Shown here: piece by piece, positions 25,872 through 34,101 of the stretch
How the letters are laid out: every line of letters starts with the position of its first letter
Numbering within the stretch: position 1 is the first letter of the stretch
Assembly: GCA_029881655.1 (NCBI GenBank)
Contig: JAOUME010000011.1
Span: 1-36,958, forward strand
Direction of reading: 5' to 3'
DNA: 36,958 nucleotides
DNA from: Deltaproteobacteria bacterium
Lineage (GTDB): Bacteria; SAR324; XYD2-FULL-50-16
The notes under the pieces: generated by a model
Databases searched by the model: none
Told to the model about the DNA's origin: nothing
What the model saw: the letters and a program-made list of their open reading frames with translations, nothing else
Translations under genes and position numbers: made by a program

Positions 25872-26587
25872 TTCAGTTGTTTAAGAAATTTAATGGCTTC
25901 AAAGGATTGCTTGTGATCTAAAACCGAACCATGCTGAGGTAAAATCCAGTTGATTTCTCTTTTTTCTATCACCTCCAGAAAGGCCCTCAAATGTCTTTGA
26001 GAGGGCATGGTCGTCTCATGCCATTTTTTCATGGGACTTATAAAATCACCGGAAGCGAAAAGATTCCAATTTTCTGATTCAGCCCCGAATATGTCGGAGC
26101 TAAAAAGCGTTTTGGATTGATGATCATATGTTACGATCGCGAAAGGCGAGTGCAGAAATGGCGAAGGAATAAACTCCAGCACCCGGCCGCTTTTTAAGGT
26201 GACCTGATTATTATTAGCGTCAACACCGAGAAGATCCGTATTTAGACCCAGATGATTCACCAGCCGGATGTTTTCTTTATGGGTAAAAATTCTCAAATCA
26301 GGATTGTTGGTCAAATCCTCCACGATCGCCAGATTGCCGCAAACATCGGGGTCCTGGTGATGGATTACGATAACGGTGATATTCTCAGGATTGACCAGTT
26401 CGATGACCTTTCTCATCACGATCGGAAAATGCGGTATTGACCCTGGATCAAAAAAAACCACATCATCCTGGTCGTTCAGAATATAAGGATTGCAGTGCAA
26501 ATCCGCTTTCTCATCATAAAAACCGACCCAGAAAATATCCTCAGTTATCTGGATGGCGTGGTTCAGGTCTGTAGTTTCTGTATGCAT
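25853..26587 (-). CDS. ODP-like diiron metallo-beta-lactamase-fold protein (probable O2 sensor)
   Basis: A 244-residue MBL-fold protein resembling the diiron half of flavodiiron proteins but without a flavodoxin domain. Visible metal-site motifs are HHQDPDVCG (76-84), corresponding to the flavodiiron H-x-E-x-D-H; SPFLHSPFAIVTYD (His146); LFSSDIFGAE (Asp165); and ILPQHGSV (His219). In the first motif Glu is Asp79 and the final His is Val82. Such altered sites are known in ODP proteins, described as oxygen- and iron-sensing diiron proteins in spirochaete chemotaxis. The gene overlaps a GGDEF cyclase, so oxygen or redox control of cyclic di-GMP is the likely job (inference). A reductase role is less likely without a flavin domain. 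An inverted repeat precedes the start. Confidence 0.87.
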   Translation of the reverse strand: MHTETTDLNHAIQITEDIFWVGFYDEKADLHCNPYILNDQDDVVFFDPGSIPHFPIVMRKVIELVNPENITVIVIHHQDPDVCGNLAIVEDLTNNPDLRIFTHKENIRLVNHLGLNTDLLGVDANNNQVTLKSGRVLEFIPSPFLHSPFAIVTYDHQSKTLFSSDIFGAESENWNLFASGDFISPMKKWHETTMPSQRHLRAFLEVIEKREINWILPQHGSVLDHKQSFEAIKFLKQLKCGIDL

Positions 26588-26601
26588 TGTGATTTTCTAT
26601 G

Positions 26602-26623
26602 CTATATTAAATTATTAATATAG
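26602..26623. promoter_or_regulatory. 9-bp inverted repeat before the diiron-GGDEF operon
   Basis: CTATATTAA and TTAATATAG are perfect complements with a four-base centre, 15 bp upstream of the diiron gene's ATG. It overlaps where a -10 element or leader would be, so a bound repressor would block expression. It is very AT-rich, so confidence is modest. Confidence 0.38.
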
Positions 26624-26784
26624 TTTTTAACACGCCAAATTTAATTTTGCAAAGTAATTGATTCGTATTTGAATATTTTATAGCGCCATAGCATGAAAAA
26701 CAATTTGTATAGCGTTGAAAATAAGAATAAACAGGGGCTTATTTTTTATTAAAATCCACCGAAGTCCTGAATGAAAAGAAATTT

Positions 26785-28050
26785 CTAGTTCGTCAAAAAG
26801 ATAATATCCATGGGGTAATCGAGAAAAAGGGTTGTGGTGAGGCCCTCGTCTCCCGATGAAAGGTCGAAGCGGTAAACCAGGCCGGATATGATGGCTCTCA
26901 GGCCGACACCCGCGGAAGGTTTGAAGTTCTTGTATTGATCACCCGGGTTATCCGTTGCCGTTCCCGCTTCAGCAAAAAACGCCAGTTGCATGATCGTTTT
27001 TAATCCTCCTAACAGGTACCAGTTTACAGGGGCGACGACCGAGGAGAAATTCAGTCGGTATTCCGCTCCGATGAAGGATGTTCTGCTTCCGGTAAACCGG
27101 AACATGTCATAGGCGCGCAATCGGTTTGGGCCTCCGAGATAAGTGGAGGTTCCATATTGGTTGGTTAAAAGACGGTTTTCGATAATCTGGCTTTCGGTCT
27201 TTGCGCAAGCATCCGGGTTTGTCGCGGCTATACAGTTTAGACCCAGCAGTTTTTTTAACTCATTTTTGTCGGTGATACCCGCCCTAGTGACTCTCGCTGT
27301 TGAGCTAAACAGGTTCAAAGTCAATACATCCCGGTCAAAAAAAGGGATAAAGCCCGTCAGGTTATAGTCGGTAACGGTATAATCGCTGAAAACATTCTGA
27401 TTTGGGTTAGATCTGGCGTGCTTGAAAGCCAACCGCCAACCGATGTGCGGATCAAGACGGTTATCGGTAAAATCCATTTTCCCGCCAAAGTAATAGGGAA
27501 AACTAATTTCCTCCGCACGATTTAAATATTCGAAATCATTTTTTAAATAATCATAACTCATCTTGTACTCTCTTTGACTCTTGGCGACTTCGACAAAAAA
27601 CTCGAACCGTCTTTTATAAAAGAAATATTTCAGGTGAGTATAGAGGGTTTTGGTTTGGTTGAGTTGATAGATCCCCTCATCTTTGATTGAATCGGCTCCC
27701 CGGGTGAAATCGGTGTTCACCATGAGATTTTCCTGGTAACTCAGTGTAAAGAGAAAATGGTCGTTGAAAAAAGGCAGTTGATTGACATAAACCCCCTGGA
27801 GGTCGATGGCGCCTCCAGGTAAGGTATCGATCATAATAAGGTCGGTACGGCTGTAAACGTTAGAAAGCATCCCAAAAACGGGAATAGCCGAGCCAATCCC
27901 TGAAATAGAAAAAGGAGTCGGCGCGACCAGCCATCCGAAAGCGAAATCCCCTTTGGCTTCTCTCCTCTCAGGCATCCAGTCAAAAGCGAAGGCGCTTATG
28001 GAGAGCGTACAAGATATGATCGCTATAACAATTCCTTTTATTTTTTTCAT
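26785..28050 (-). CDS. BamA/Omp85-type outer-membrane beta-barrel without POTRA domains
   Basis: A 421-residue outer-membrane protein. A Sec signal peptide (MKKIKGIVIAIISCTLSISAFA) is followed directly by alternating hydrophobic-aromatic strands typical of a 16-strand barrel. YLGGPNRLRAYDMFRFTG matches the Omp85 lid-loop region ([VI]RGF/Y motif, here LRAY), then SRTSFIGAEYRLNF and AFFAEAGTA, all features of the bacterial surface antigen domain. No POTRA repeats precede the barrel, unlike BamA or TamA, so it is not an assembly machine. It is better compared with stand-alone barrels of unknown function. I start it at 28050 because the extra 12 residues from an ATG at 28086 precede a perfect signal peptide. 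It is divergent from the sirtuin gene. Confidence 0.83.
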   Translation of the reverse strand: MKKIKGIVIAIISCTLSISAFAFDWMPERREAKGDFAFGWLVAPTPFSISGIGSAIPVFGMLSNVYSRTDLIMIDTLPGGAIDLQGVYVNQLPFFNDHFLFTLSYQENLMVNTDFTRGADSIKDEGIYQLNQTKTLYTHLKYFFYKRRFEFFVEVAKSQREYKMSYDYLKNDFEYLNRAEEISFPYYFGGKMDFTDNRLDPHIGWRLAFKHARSNPNQNVFSDYTVTDYNLTGFIPFFDRDVLTLNLFSSTARVTRAGITDKNELKKLLGLNCIAATNPDACAKTESQIIENRLLTNQYGTSTYLGGPNRLRAYDMFRFTGSRTSFIGAEYRLNFSSVVAPVNWYLLGGLKTIMQLAFFAEAGTATDNPGDQYKNFKPSAGVGLRAIISGLVYRFDLSSGDEGLTTTLFLDYPMDIIFLTN

Positions 28051-28338
28051 AATCTCAGGTCTTCTAAGCCCATAAATTGTATACAAATATTCTATTAGTT
28101 GGTTTTATTATGAAAATTATTAAATAAAAACACTGATTTGTCATCTTTATTTTATTTTGGTCAGGCACATCTTTTTTCCGTTTCCAGGTATAATCTGAAC
28201 TAAATTACGCTTAATCATCCTTCATGAATGTTATTATATTTTGACGTAGCTGGGTTATTGTATTAAATTGTTATAAACCAAGATGGTTTTGAGGTTTTTT
28301 GCTTCCAGGAACAAATAATTATTCAATGAGACCCAATC
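28051..28338. other. Divergent intergenic region, barrel gene and sirtuin gene
   Basis: An AT-rich non-coding stretch that should hold promoters for both genes. I see no convincing operator, terminator or reading frame in it. Confidence 0.35.
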
Positions 28339-29121
28339 GTGGAGCTATTAGAAAAGCAATACTTTCAAGTTGTTGAATTCCTCAGATCCGCAAAACGGGT
28401 TTTGGTGATAACCGGGGCTGGCGTTTCTGCCGAATCAGGCCTTCCAACCTACCGTGGCATTACGGGACTTTACAACCAGACCACGACTGAGGACGGCTAC
28501 CGGATCGAAACGGCCTTATCGGGACCGATGTTCCAACGCGACCCGAAAATCACCTGGAAATATATCGCTCAAATAGAAGAATCCTGCAGAGGAAAACGTT
28601 TTAACCGGGCACATGAAATCATTTCCGAGATGGAAGGCTATTTCAACAATGTTCTGGTTTTAACCCAAAATATCGATGGCTTTCACCACCAGGCGGGTTC
28701 GAGCAACGTCATCGATATTCATGGTGACGTACACGATTTGATTTGCGCTGAGTGCGACTACACCAACCGGGTTGAGAATTATCAAGGAATGGACATCCCG
28801 CCATACTGCCCTAGTTGCCAAAAGGTTTTAAGGCCGAATGTGGTTTTGTTCGAGGAGATTTTACCCTATGAAAAGCTGCAAAGGCTTGATCAGGAATTCA
28901 GAAAAGGATTTGATGTTTATTTCTCTATCGGGACCACCAGTGTTTTTCCCTACATAGCCCAACCCATGCTGGACGCGAAAAGAAAACGGGTTCCAACGGT
29001 CGAAATCAATCCTTCTGAGACAGAAATATCGGGTTATGTTGACGTGAAGATCGAAGAAAAGGCCGGAGAAGCCCTCGATCAAATCTGGAAACTTTTTCAA
29101 GGATCCATTACTAATTCCTGA
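28339..29121 (+). CDS. cobB: Sirtuin NAD-dependent protein deacylase
   Basis: Removes acyl groups from lysine using NAD, giving nicotinamide and O-acyl-ADP-ribose. The 260-residue protein has the Rossmann motif GAGVSAESGLPTYRG (27-40), the TQNIDGFHHQAG NAD motif, the catalytic His128 in DIHGDV and a zinc site C136-x2-C139 ... C157-x2-C160. RPNVVLFEE is also characteristic. The Tyr-x2-Arg pair of desuccinylases such as SIRT5 and E. coli CobB is not evident after FQRDPKITWKYIAQI, so ordinary deacetylase activity is more likely. It starts at a GTG with GAGA seven bases upstream; the nearby ATG at 28326 is out of frame. It converges on gspD with a 19-bp gap. The cobB symbol is by family, not proven orthology. 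Confidence 0.92.
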   Translation: MELLEKQYFQVVEFLRSAKRVLVITGAGVSAESGLPTYRGITGLYNQTTTEDGYRIETALSGPMFQRDPKITWKYIAQIEESCRGKRFNRAHEIISEMEGYFNNVLVLTQNIDGFHHQAGSSNVIDIHGDVHDLICAECDYTNRVENYQGMDIPPYCPSCQKVLRPNVVLFEEILPYEKLQRLDQEFRKGFDVYFSIGTTSVFPYIAQPMLDAKRKRVPTVEINPSETEISGYVDVKIEEKAGEALDQIWKLFQGSITNS

Positions 29122-29140
29122 GTCGAACAACTTCCCCCTG

Positions 29141-31189
29141 TTATTCTTCTCCCTTCCCATCAATCATCTTATATTCCTTGGAAATATCGATTCTAAATTT
29201 GCCAGATTTGGATCGGTTGATTTGTTCGGTCGCCTTAAGGGTAGCTGTATTTAGGTCTTCCGCGGTTTTAATAACCGTTGGGGTCAGGAAAATCAGAAGG
29301 TTCGTCTTTCTCGACTGGCTGGAATAGGTCTTAAAGAGCCAGCCCAGTACTGGAATGGAACCAAGACAGGGGGTTTTTAGTTCGATGCTGCTGATTTCGT
29401 CACTGATCAGACCACCAAGGGCGATGGTCTGTTTATCCTCGACAACGATTTTGGTTTTAAGTGAGCGGTTTAAAGTGGTAATGGCCCCTTGGTTGAGCAT
29501 GGAACCAACTGCGCCTTCGACCACGTTGCTGGAAGTTTCATCGATCTGCAATTCAATGGAATTGTCCGAGTTGATCTGAGGGGTGATCTTTAAGGAGATG
29601 CCAACTTCCTTGTAGTCGATCGTTGTTGTTGTATTGCCGTTGGGATCTACTTTCGTACTGCCCAGGGTCGGAACGATTTCACCGACTTTGATTTCAGCGG
29701 GTTCGTTATTTAAGGTCAGGATCTTGGGACTGGAAAGGATGTCGATTTCGGTATCCTGCTGAGTGGCCTTGATGAAAGCGTTGAACGTACTGAAGGTTTT
29801 TCCGCCGAAGGAAATCGGTCCCCCGATCACTCCGATGACGGCTCCCCCCGGGGTTGTTGGGGGAAAGGTCTTGGGTAGTCCGGTCGCCCCAACGCCGCCC
29901 ACCGTCGTCACCGCGGGGATATCGTTTCCTGCCGTATCTTTGATGCCGGTTTGAGTGGAAACGTTTCCGGCCTGCCACTCAATTCCAAGGTCCAGGCTCT
30001 TATCCAGTTTAACTTCCATGATCAAAGCCTGGATAAAGACTTGCGAGCGCATGACATCCAACTCTTTGATCACGTTTTCCAGGGTTGGAAAATCCGATGT
30101 ATCGGCGAAAATCACCAGTGCGTTAGACGGGATATCCGGGATAATTGAAACAATGGCTGGCGGAGTGCCTCCTTTGCCGCCCCTTCGGTTGGCGTTTTGC
30201 AAGGATTTGGCGACGTTTTGAAGGACCTTGGAAATTTTTTCGGCGTTCGCGTTTTTAAGGCGGTAAACCCGGATATTACCCTCTCCCGAATCCATTTTTT
30301 GATCCAATTGGGCTACCAATTGTTTGATTTTTATTATCGTTTTGGGATTGCCAATTAAAATTAAATCATTGGTTCGTTTATTGGCCAAAACCCGAATGAT
30401 GGGATCAACGTTTTTTGGGGTTCCTGGTTCCTTGAAAATCCGCTCTATCAAACCGGCCGTCTCGGTCGAGTCCGCATTAATCAAAGGAATGATCTCCAGA
30501 TTCAAAAGAGTATCTGAACTGTCTTCCTGGTCGATGATGCGCACGATCTCGGCGAACCGCTGAGCATCCTGTTTCGAGTCGCGGATGATTAAGATGTTGG
30601 CGCTGTCGATCCCGACCAGGACCGCGTGTTTTGAGATCAAAGGCGCAAGACTGGAGCGGATGGTTCTGATGTTGACGTTCTTAACGGGAATGACCCGGGT
30701 CACGAAGGAGCCCTGGTTGATATTCTTCCCTTTTTTGTAGATAGGTGTCGAAGTCGTTTTCGCGACTTGAGAATTAATGATCCGGGTAACTTTTCCCTCG
30801 TCGATGGTTGAAAGACCGTTGATGCTTAAAACAGCCTCGAATATCTTATAAGCCTCATCGGCGGTAAACTCTTCGGTCGAAAGAAGCGTGATCTTTTTGC
30901 CTTTGAACTCTTTTTCATTGTAGATAAAAGTTCTTCCGGTAACCTTGCTCATCAGTTTGATAATGCTGCCAACCTCAACATCATCAAAATTCAACTGGGT
31001 TTTCGGTTTGCTTCTGGCAAAGCCAGCTTCGCTGAGAATCCCCAGAAACAATAAACAAAACAAAACGAAAAGGGCCTGCTTGTTAGCGAATATATTCTTC
31101 AAGTTAAAACCAATATGTGGGTTCAGGATAAGTCGGGTGACGGTACGTTCTTCTATTCGACGGGGCAATCTTATCCCTTTAAAAAGCAT
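29141..31189 (-). CDS. gspD: Type II secretion system secretin GspD
   Basis: Forms the outer-membrane channel of the type II secretion system. The 682-residue precursor has a signal segment near 40-58 (ALFVLFCLLFLGILSEAGFA). The N0 domain follows (LNFDDVEVGSIIKLMSKVTGR), then N1-N3 repeats (VIPVKNVNIRTIRSSLAPLI, EIIPLINADSTETAGLIERI, YRLKNANAEKISKVLQNVA). The secretin core has EVKLDKSLDLGIEWQ, EIKVGEIVPT, the VEDKQTIALGGLI region and PVLGWLFK, ending NLLIFLTPTVIK. A glycine/proline-rich insert (about 405-440) lies between two core strands. The signal is preceded by about 38 basic residues, unusually long. The ATG at 31189 has no Shine-Dalgarno sequence, so a later start is possible. No other gsp genes are in the window; larB is upstream on the same strand. 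Confidence 0.93.
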   Translation of the reverse strand: MLFKGIRLPRRIEERTVTRLILNPHIGFNLKNIFANKQALFVLFCLLFLGILSEAGFARSKPKTQLNFDDVEVGSIIKLMSKVTGRTFIYNEKEFKGKKITLLSTEEFTADEAYKIFEAVLSINGLSTIDEGKVTRIINSQVAKTTSTPIYKKGKNINQGSFVTRVIPVKNVNIRTIRSSLAPLISKHAVLVGIDSANILIIRDSKQDAQRFAEIVRIIDQEDSSDTLLNLEIIPLINADSTETAGLIERIFKEPGTPKNVDPIIRVLANKRTNDLILIGNPKTIIKIKQLVAQLDQKMDSGEGNIRVYRLKNANAEKISKVLQNVAKSLQNANRRGGKGGTPPAIVSIIPDIPSNALVIFADTSDFPTLENVIKELDVMRSQVFIQALIMEVKLDKSLDLGIEWQAGNVSTQTGIKDTAGNDIPAVTTVGGVGATGLPKTFPPTTPGGAVIGVIGGPISFGGKTFSTFNAFIKATQQDTEIDILSSPKILTLNNEPAEIKVGEIVPTLGSTKVDPNGNTTTTIDYKEVGISLKITPQINSDNSIELQIDETSSNVVEGAVGSMLNQGAITTLNRSLKTKIVVEDKQTIALGGLISDEISSIELKTPCLGSIPVLGWLFKTYSSQSRKTNLLIFLTPTVIKTAEDLNTATLKATEQINRSKSGKFRIDISKEYKMIDGKGEE

Positions 31190-31270
31190 AATTTTAGGTA
31201 TAAAAAACTATTTTTGCAACGAAATAGCGTTGTCTTTGATTAAATCAAGCACTAATCCTGCTGGATTGAG

Positions 31271-32029
31271 TCATTTTTTATCTTGAGAGGAAGCGGAATT
31301 TAGATGGATCAGGGCGGCCGCGTACCCTCCCCCAAAACCGTTATCGATGTTAACGACCGTTACTCCGGCCGCGCAGGAGTTCAACATGGTCAATAGGGGG
31401 GCCAGACCATTGAAATTGGCACCATAACCAATACTGGTCGGTATGGCAATCACCGGTTTTTTGACCAACCCTCCTACCAGACTAGGCAAAACACCATCCA
31501 TACCCGCGACGACGACAATCGCCCTCGATTCTTTTATCTTGTCCAGGTTGCTAATTAAACGGTGCACCCCGGCGATCCCGACATCATAAATTCTCTCCAC
31601 CCTGCATCCCATATGCTCCGCGGTCAGGGCGGCTTCCTCAGCGACAGCGATATCAGATGTTCCTGCGCTCACCACCGAGATATATCCCTCGGGTAATAAG
31701 ATGGATTTTTCCGGTTTCCAATGAAGGATACCCGCGTCCTCACTAATGGATAATTCCTTGAATTCCTCGCAAAGCTCCTTTAAAACTTCATTGGACAACC
31801 TTGTTATCAACAAAGGCTTTTTCGCGTCTAAAAAAGCTTTGGTGATTTGGCGCAGCTGACTTAGGCTTTTTCCCTCGCCGAATATCGCCTCAGCAAACCC
31901 AGTTCTGGATTCCCGGTTAAAATCAAGCTTGGCAAACCCCAAATCCTCGATCGTCTTCAGTTGGCTTAATACTTCCTGTTTCGTAATTTTCCCCGCCAAC
32001 AGGGAATCAATCAGCTCTTCGATTTCCAT
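31271..32029 (-). CDS. larB: LarB, carboxylase/hydrolase of nickel-pincer nucleotide cofactor synthesis
   Basis: LarB carboxylates the pyridine ring of nicotinic acid adenine dinucleotide and cleaves it, giving pyridinium-3,5-biscarboxylic acid mononucleotide, the first step towards the nickel-pincer cofactor of lactate racemase and related enzymes. The 252-residue protein has a helical N-terminal domain (about 1-110) and a PurE-like C-terminal domain with SAGTSDIAVAEEAALTA, YDVGIAGVHRL, VVVAGMDGVLPSLVGGL and IPTSIGYG. Cys219 in MLNSCAAGVTVVNIDNGFG fits the conserved Cys reported to form a covalent intermediate. It overlaps the end of larE by 23 bp, so the two are cotranscribed. larA and larC are absent here. 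Confidence 0.93.
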   Translation of the reverse strand: MEIEELIDSLLAGKITKQEVLSQLKTIEDLGFAKLDFNRESRTGFAEAIFGEGKSLSQLRQITKAFLDAKKPLLITRLSNEVLKELCEEFKELSISEDAGILHWKPEKSILLPEGYISVVSAGTSDIAVAEEAALTAEHMGCRVERIYDVGIAGVHRLISNLDKIKESRAIVVVAGMDGVLPSLVGGLVKKPVIAIPTSIGYGANFNGLAPLLTMLNSCAAGVTVVNIDNGFGGGYAAALIHLNSASSQDKK

Positions 32030-32831
32030 GGGTTAATTTTTTATTCATACTGCCGCTTTCAAAACCGTTTAAATCAAGAGTGATATATAAAAAACCCAGT
32101 TCTTTGAGCTTTTTTGTCACTTCCATACATCGCTTGAGCAGTTTTTCAAAATCCTCCGTGAGAACCTCGATTCGCGCTATTTCATCATGATGTCGTACCC
32201 TCACTTGTTTAAATCCGAGGGATTTCAAAAAGAATTCCGCCTTATCGATCTGACTAATTTTCTCGGGAGTGATAGGCGAGCCGAAAGGAATTCTCGAGTT
32301 CAGGCAGGCAAAGGACGGCTTATCCCAATTAGGGAGCGAAAGCTCTCTGGACAGCTCTCTGATCTCGTCTTTGGTCAGCTTGACATCCGCCAAGGGGCTT
32401 ATGATTCCCTTTTCCTTTTTCGCCAGAAGGCCCGGTCGATAATCCCCGAGGTCATCCGCGTTCGTGCCGTCCAGTACATAGGGGATATCAAGCTCGCTGG
32501 CCAATTCGTTCAGATGCCCGAAAAACTCCTCTTTGCAGTAGTAACAGCGGTTTACTGGATTAGCAAGAATATTGGGATTGTCAAAATCATTCACGTTGGT
32601 TGTGACCAGTTTAACCTTAAGACTTTTGCCCAGCTTCTGGGCTTCATCGAATTCCCAGTCCGGAAAGGATTCCGCTTTAACCAGCACCGCAGTAACCCCT
32701 TCTCCCAATTCATCAATGGCGCGCTTCAATAAAAAGGTGCTGTCGATTCCTCCTGAAAACGCTACCATCACTTTTTTAAAACCCAAGAGCATATCGCTCA
32801 GGTCTTTGTTTTTTTTATCTAATGATGACAT
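32007..32831 (-). CDS. larE: LarE, ATP-dependent sulfurtransferase of nickel-pincer cofactor synthesis
   Basis: LarE adenylates the carboxylates made by LarB and replaces them with thiocarboxylates. The 274-residue protein has the PP-loop AFSGGIDST (24-32), a substrate region with DGTNADDLGDYRPGL, and Cys176 in PSFACLNSRIPFG, the position of the sacrificial Cys of the Lactobacillus enzyme. It also has Cys96 and Cys99 in NRCYYCKE. LarE proteins with these three cysteines are reported to use a [4Fe-4S] cluster as a recyclable sulfur carrier instead of being consumed. This one probably does the same (inference from residues). It is the first gene of the larE-larB pair. Confidence 0.93.
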   Translation of the reverse strand: MSSLDKKNKDLSDMLLGFKKVMVAFSGGIDSTFLLKRAIDELGEGVTAVLVKAESFPDWEFDEAQKLGKSLKVKLVTTNVNDFDNPNILANPVNRCYYCKEEFFGHLNELASELDIPYVLDGTNADDLGDYRPGLLAKKEKGIISPLADVKLTKDEIRELSRELSLPNWDKPSFACLNSRIPFGSPITPEKISQIDKAEFFLKSLGFKQVRVRHHDEIARIEVLTEDFEKLLKRCMEVTKKLKELGFLYITLDLNGFESGSMNKKLTHGNRRAD

Positions 32832-33148
32832 TTATGTCTATCAATCCAAGCTATATGACCGCTAAAAAACCCTATTATCGCAAAGGAACTTTTTACTATA
32901 GACAACCGATTAAACTTGGTAAAGCGGTAAATAAAACAAATTGTTGATATGACAGGATATACTGCGTCAGCTTTATCATCCGATTCAAGATCCACGCGGA
33001 TATTTAAGGGTCGGTAATTTTTTCAGATAAACGATAACTCTGTAAGGGCAATAGCCATTGCGTCTATTGATTGTTGAGTACAGTCAACAAATGAAGCGGT
33101 TGTTGAGTCTTCCTTGCGTCTCAGCTCGGAACCGGTCTCATAGGTGGA
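32832..33148. other. Intergenic region upstream of larE
   Basis: No gene is seen. It should contain the larE promoter on the minus strand. TTTACC-N17-TATAGT near 32895-32925 is a weak candidate. A notable inverted repeat with an extra half-site lies at 33071-33106. No terminator with a T-run is visible for the gene ending at 33149. Confidence 0.4.
33071..33106. promoter_or_regulatory. Inverted repeat plus third half-site, candidate operator
   Basis: TTGTTGA-N6-TCAACAA (33071-33090) is a perfect 7-bp inverted repeat. TTGTTGA recurs at 33100-33106, ten bases after the repeat ends. Three copies of one heptamer in 36 bases suggest cooperative binding of a regulator. It lies about 240 bp upstream of larE and just after the stop of the reductase gene. 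It lacks a T-run, so it is not a typical terminator. Confidence 0.42.
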
Positions 33149-34078
33149 TTAGTCTTCTCTAGGGCCGAGCGGCACGATTCCGCTGGGATTTATGGTTTTG
33201 TGGCTTTGGTAATAATGCCTTTTAATATGCTCCATATCGATCGTCTCTTTGATGCCGGGGATATGACAGAGTCGCTTAAGATAAGCCGAGAGATGCTTAA
33301 AATCCAGGATTCGGTTGCGGTTGCACTTAAAATGCCCGACATAGACCGGATCAAACCGGACCAGGGTCGTAAAAAGCCGCCAATCAGCCTCGGTGATCAT
33401 TTCTCCCGTCAGATAGGTTTGCGTCGATAGTTTTTCTTCTATTGCATCAAGTGCTTCGAATAAAAGATGAAAGGCTTCCTCGTAAGCTTTTTGACTCGTC
33501 GCGAAACCGCACTTGTAAACGCCGTTGTTGATCCGCTCATAGACAAAGGCATTGATTTCATCGATTTGCTCTCTTAAAGGCTCAGGGTAGTAATCAAGGC
33601 TCTGGTCTCCCCATTTGTCGAAAGACCGGTTAAGCATGCGGATGATTTCGGATGATTCGTTATTGACGATGGTCTTTTTCTTTTTATCCCACAGTACCGG
33701 AACCGTTACTCTGCCCGAATAGTCCTTTTGAGCGATTTGATAGACTTCGTATAGATATTCGCATCCGTTAACCCAATCAGCAGTACAACCCCTGTTTTCG
33801 CTAAAGACCCAGCCGTTTTCCAGCATCAGAGGATCGACGATTGAAACGGAGATAACCTTCTCAAGCCGCTTCATTTTTCTGAAAATCAGGGCACGGTGAG
33901 CCCAAGGACAAGCCAGGGATACATAAAGGTGGTATCTCTCCATTTCCGCGGGAAAGTCGGAATCCGGGTCCGCATGAATCCAGTGTCGGAAGCGGCTTTG
34001 CTGTCTTTGAAACTCGCCGTCCGTCTTTTTAGTATCATACCAACTGTCCCGCCATTTCCCTTCGACCAGTAAGCCCAT
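33149..34078 (-). CDS. yqjG: Glutathionyl-hydroquinone reductase (Xi-class GST, YqjG/ECM4 family)
   Basis: Reduces glutathionyl-hydroquinones to hydroquinones using glutathione, a cytoplasmic detoxification role. The 309-residue protein is of usual length. The thioredoxin-like half has Cys57 in SLACPWAHRALI, the CPWA signature of the Xi class. Other family blocks are SVSIVDPLMLENGWVF, VPVLWDKKKKTIVNNESSEIIRML and a C-terminal helical domain with LTGEMITEADWRLFTTLVRFDPVYVGHFKCN. The enzyme implies that the host makes glutathione or a similar thiol. It is followed 24 bp upstream by the acyltransferase gene on the same strand, which may share its transcript. Confidence 0.93.
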   Translation of the reverse strand: MGLLVEGKWRDSWYDTKKTDGEFQRQQSRFRHWIHADPDSDFPAEMERYHLYVSLACPWAHRALIFRKMKRLEKVISVSIVDPLMLENGWVFSENRGCTADWVNGCEYLYEVYQIAQKDYSGRVTVPVLWDKKKKTIVNNESSEIIRMLNRSFDKWGDQSLDYYPEPLREQIDEINAFVYERINNGVYKCGFATSQKAYEEAFHLLFEALDAIEEKLSTQTYLTGEMITEADWRLFTTLVRFDPVYVGHFKCNRNRILDFKHLSAYLKRLCHIPGIKETIDMEHIKRHYYQSHKTINPSGIVPLGPRED

Positions 34079-34101
34079 CGCCCTACCCCGAGTATAATGA
34101 G

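Noticed and set aside
31236-31248. TTGATTAAATCAA, resembling an FNR/CRP-type site before gspD
   Set aside because: The spacer is three bases instead of the four required by FNR (TTGAT-N4-ATCAA), and it is an AT-rich palindrome likely to occur by chance.
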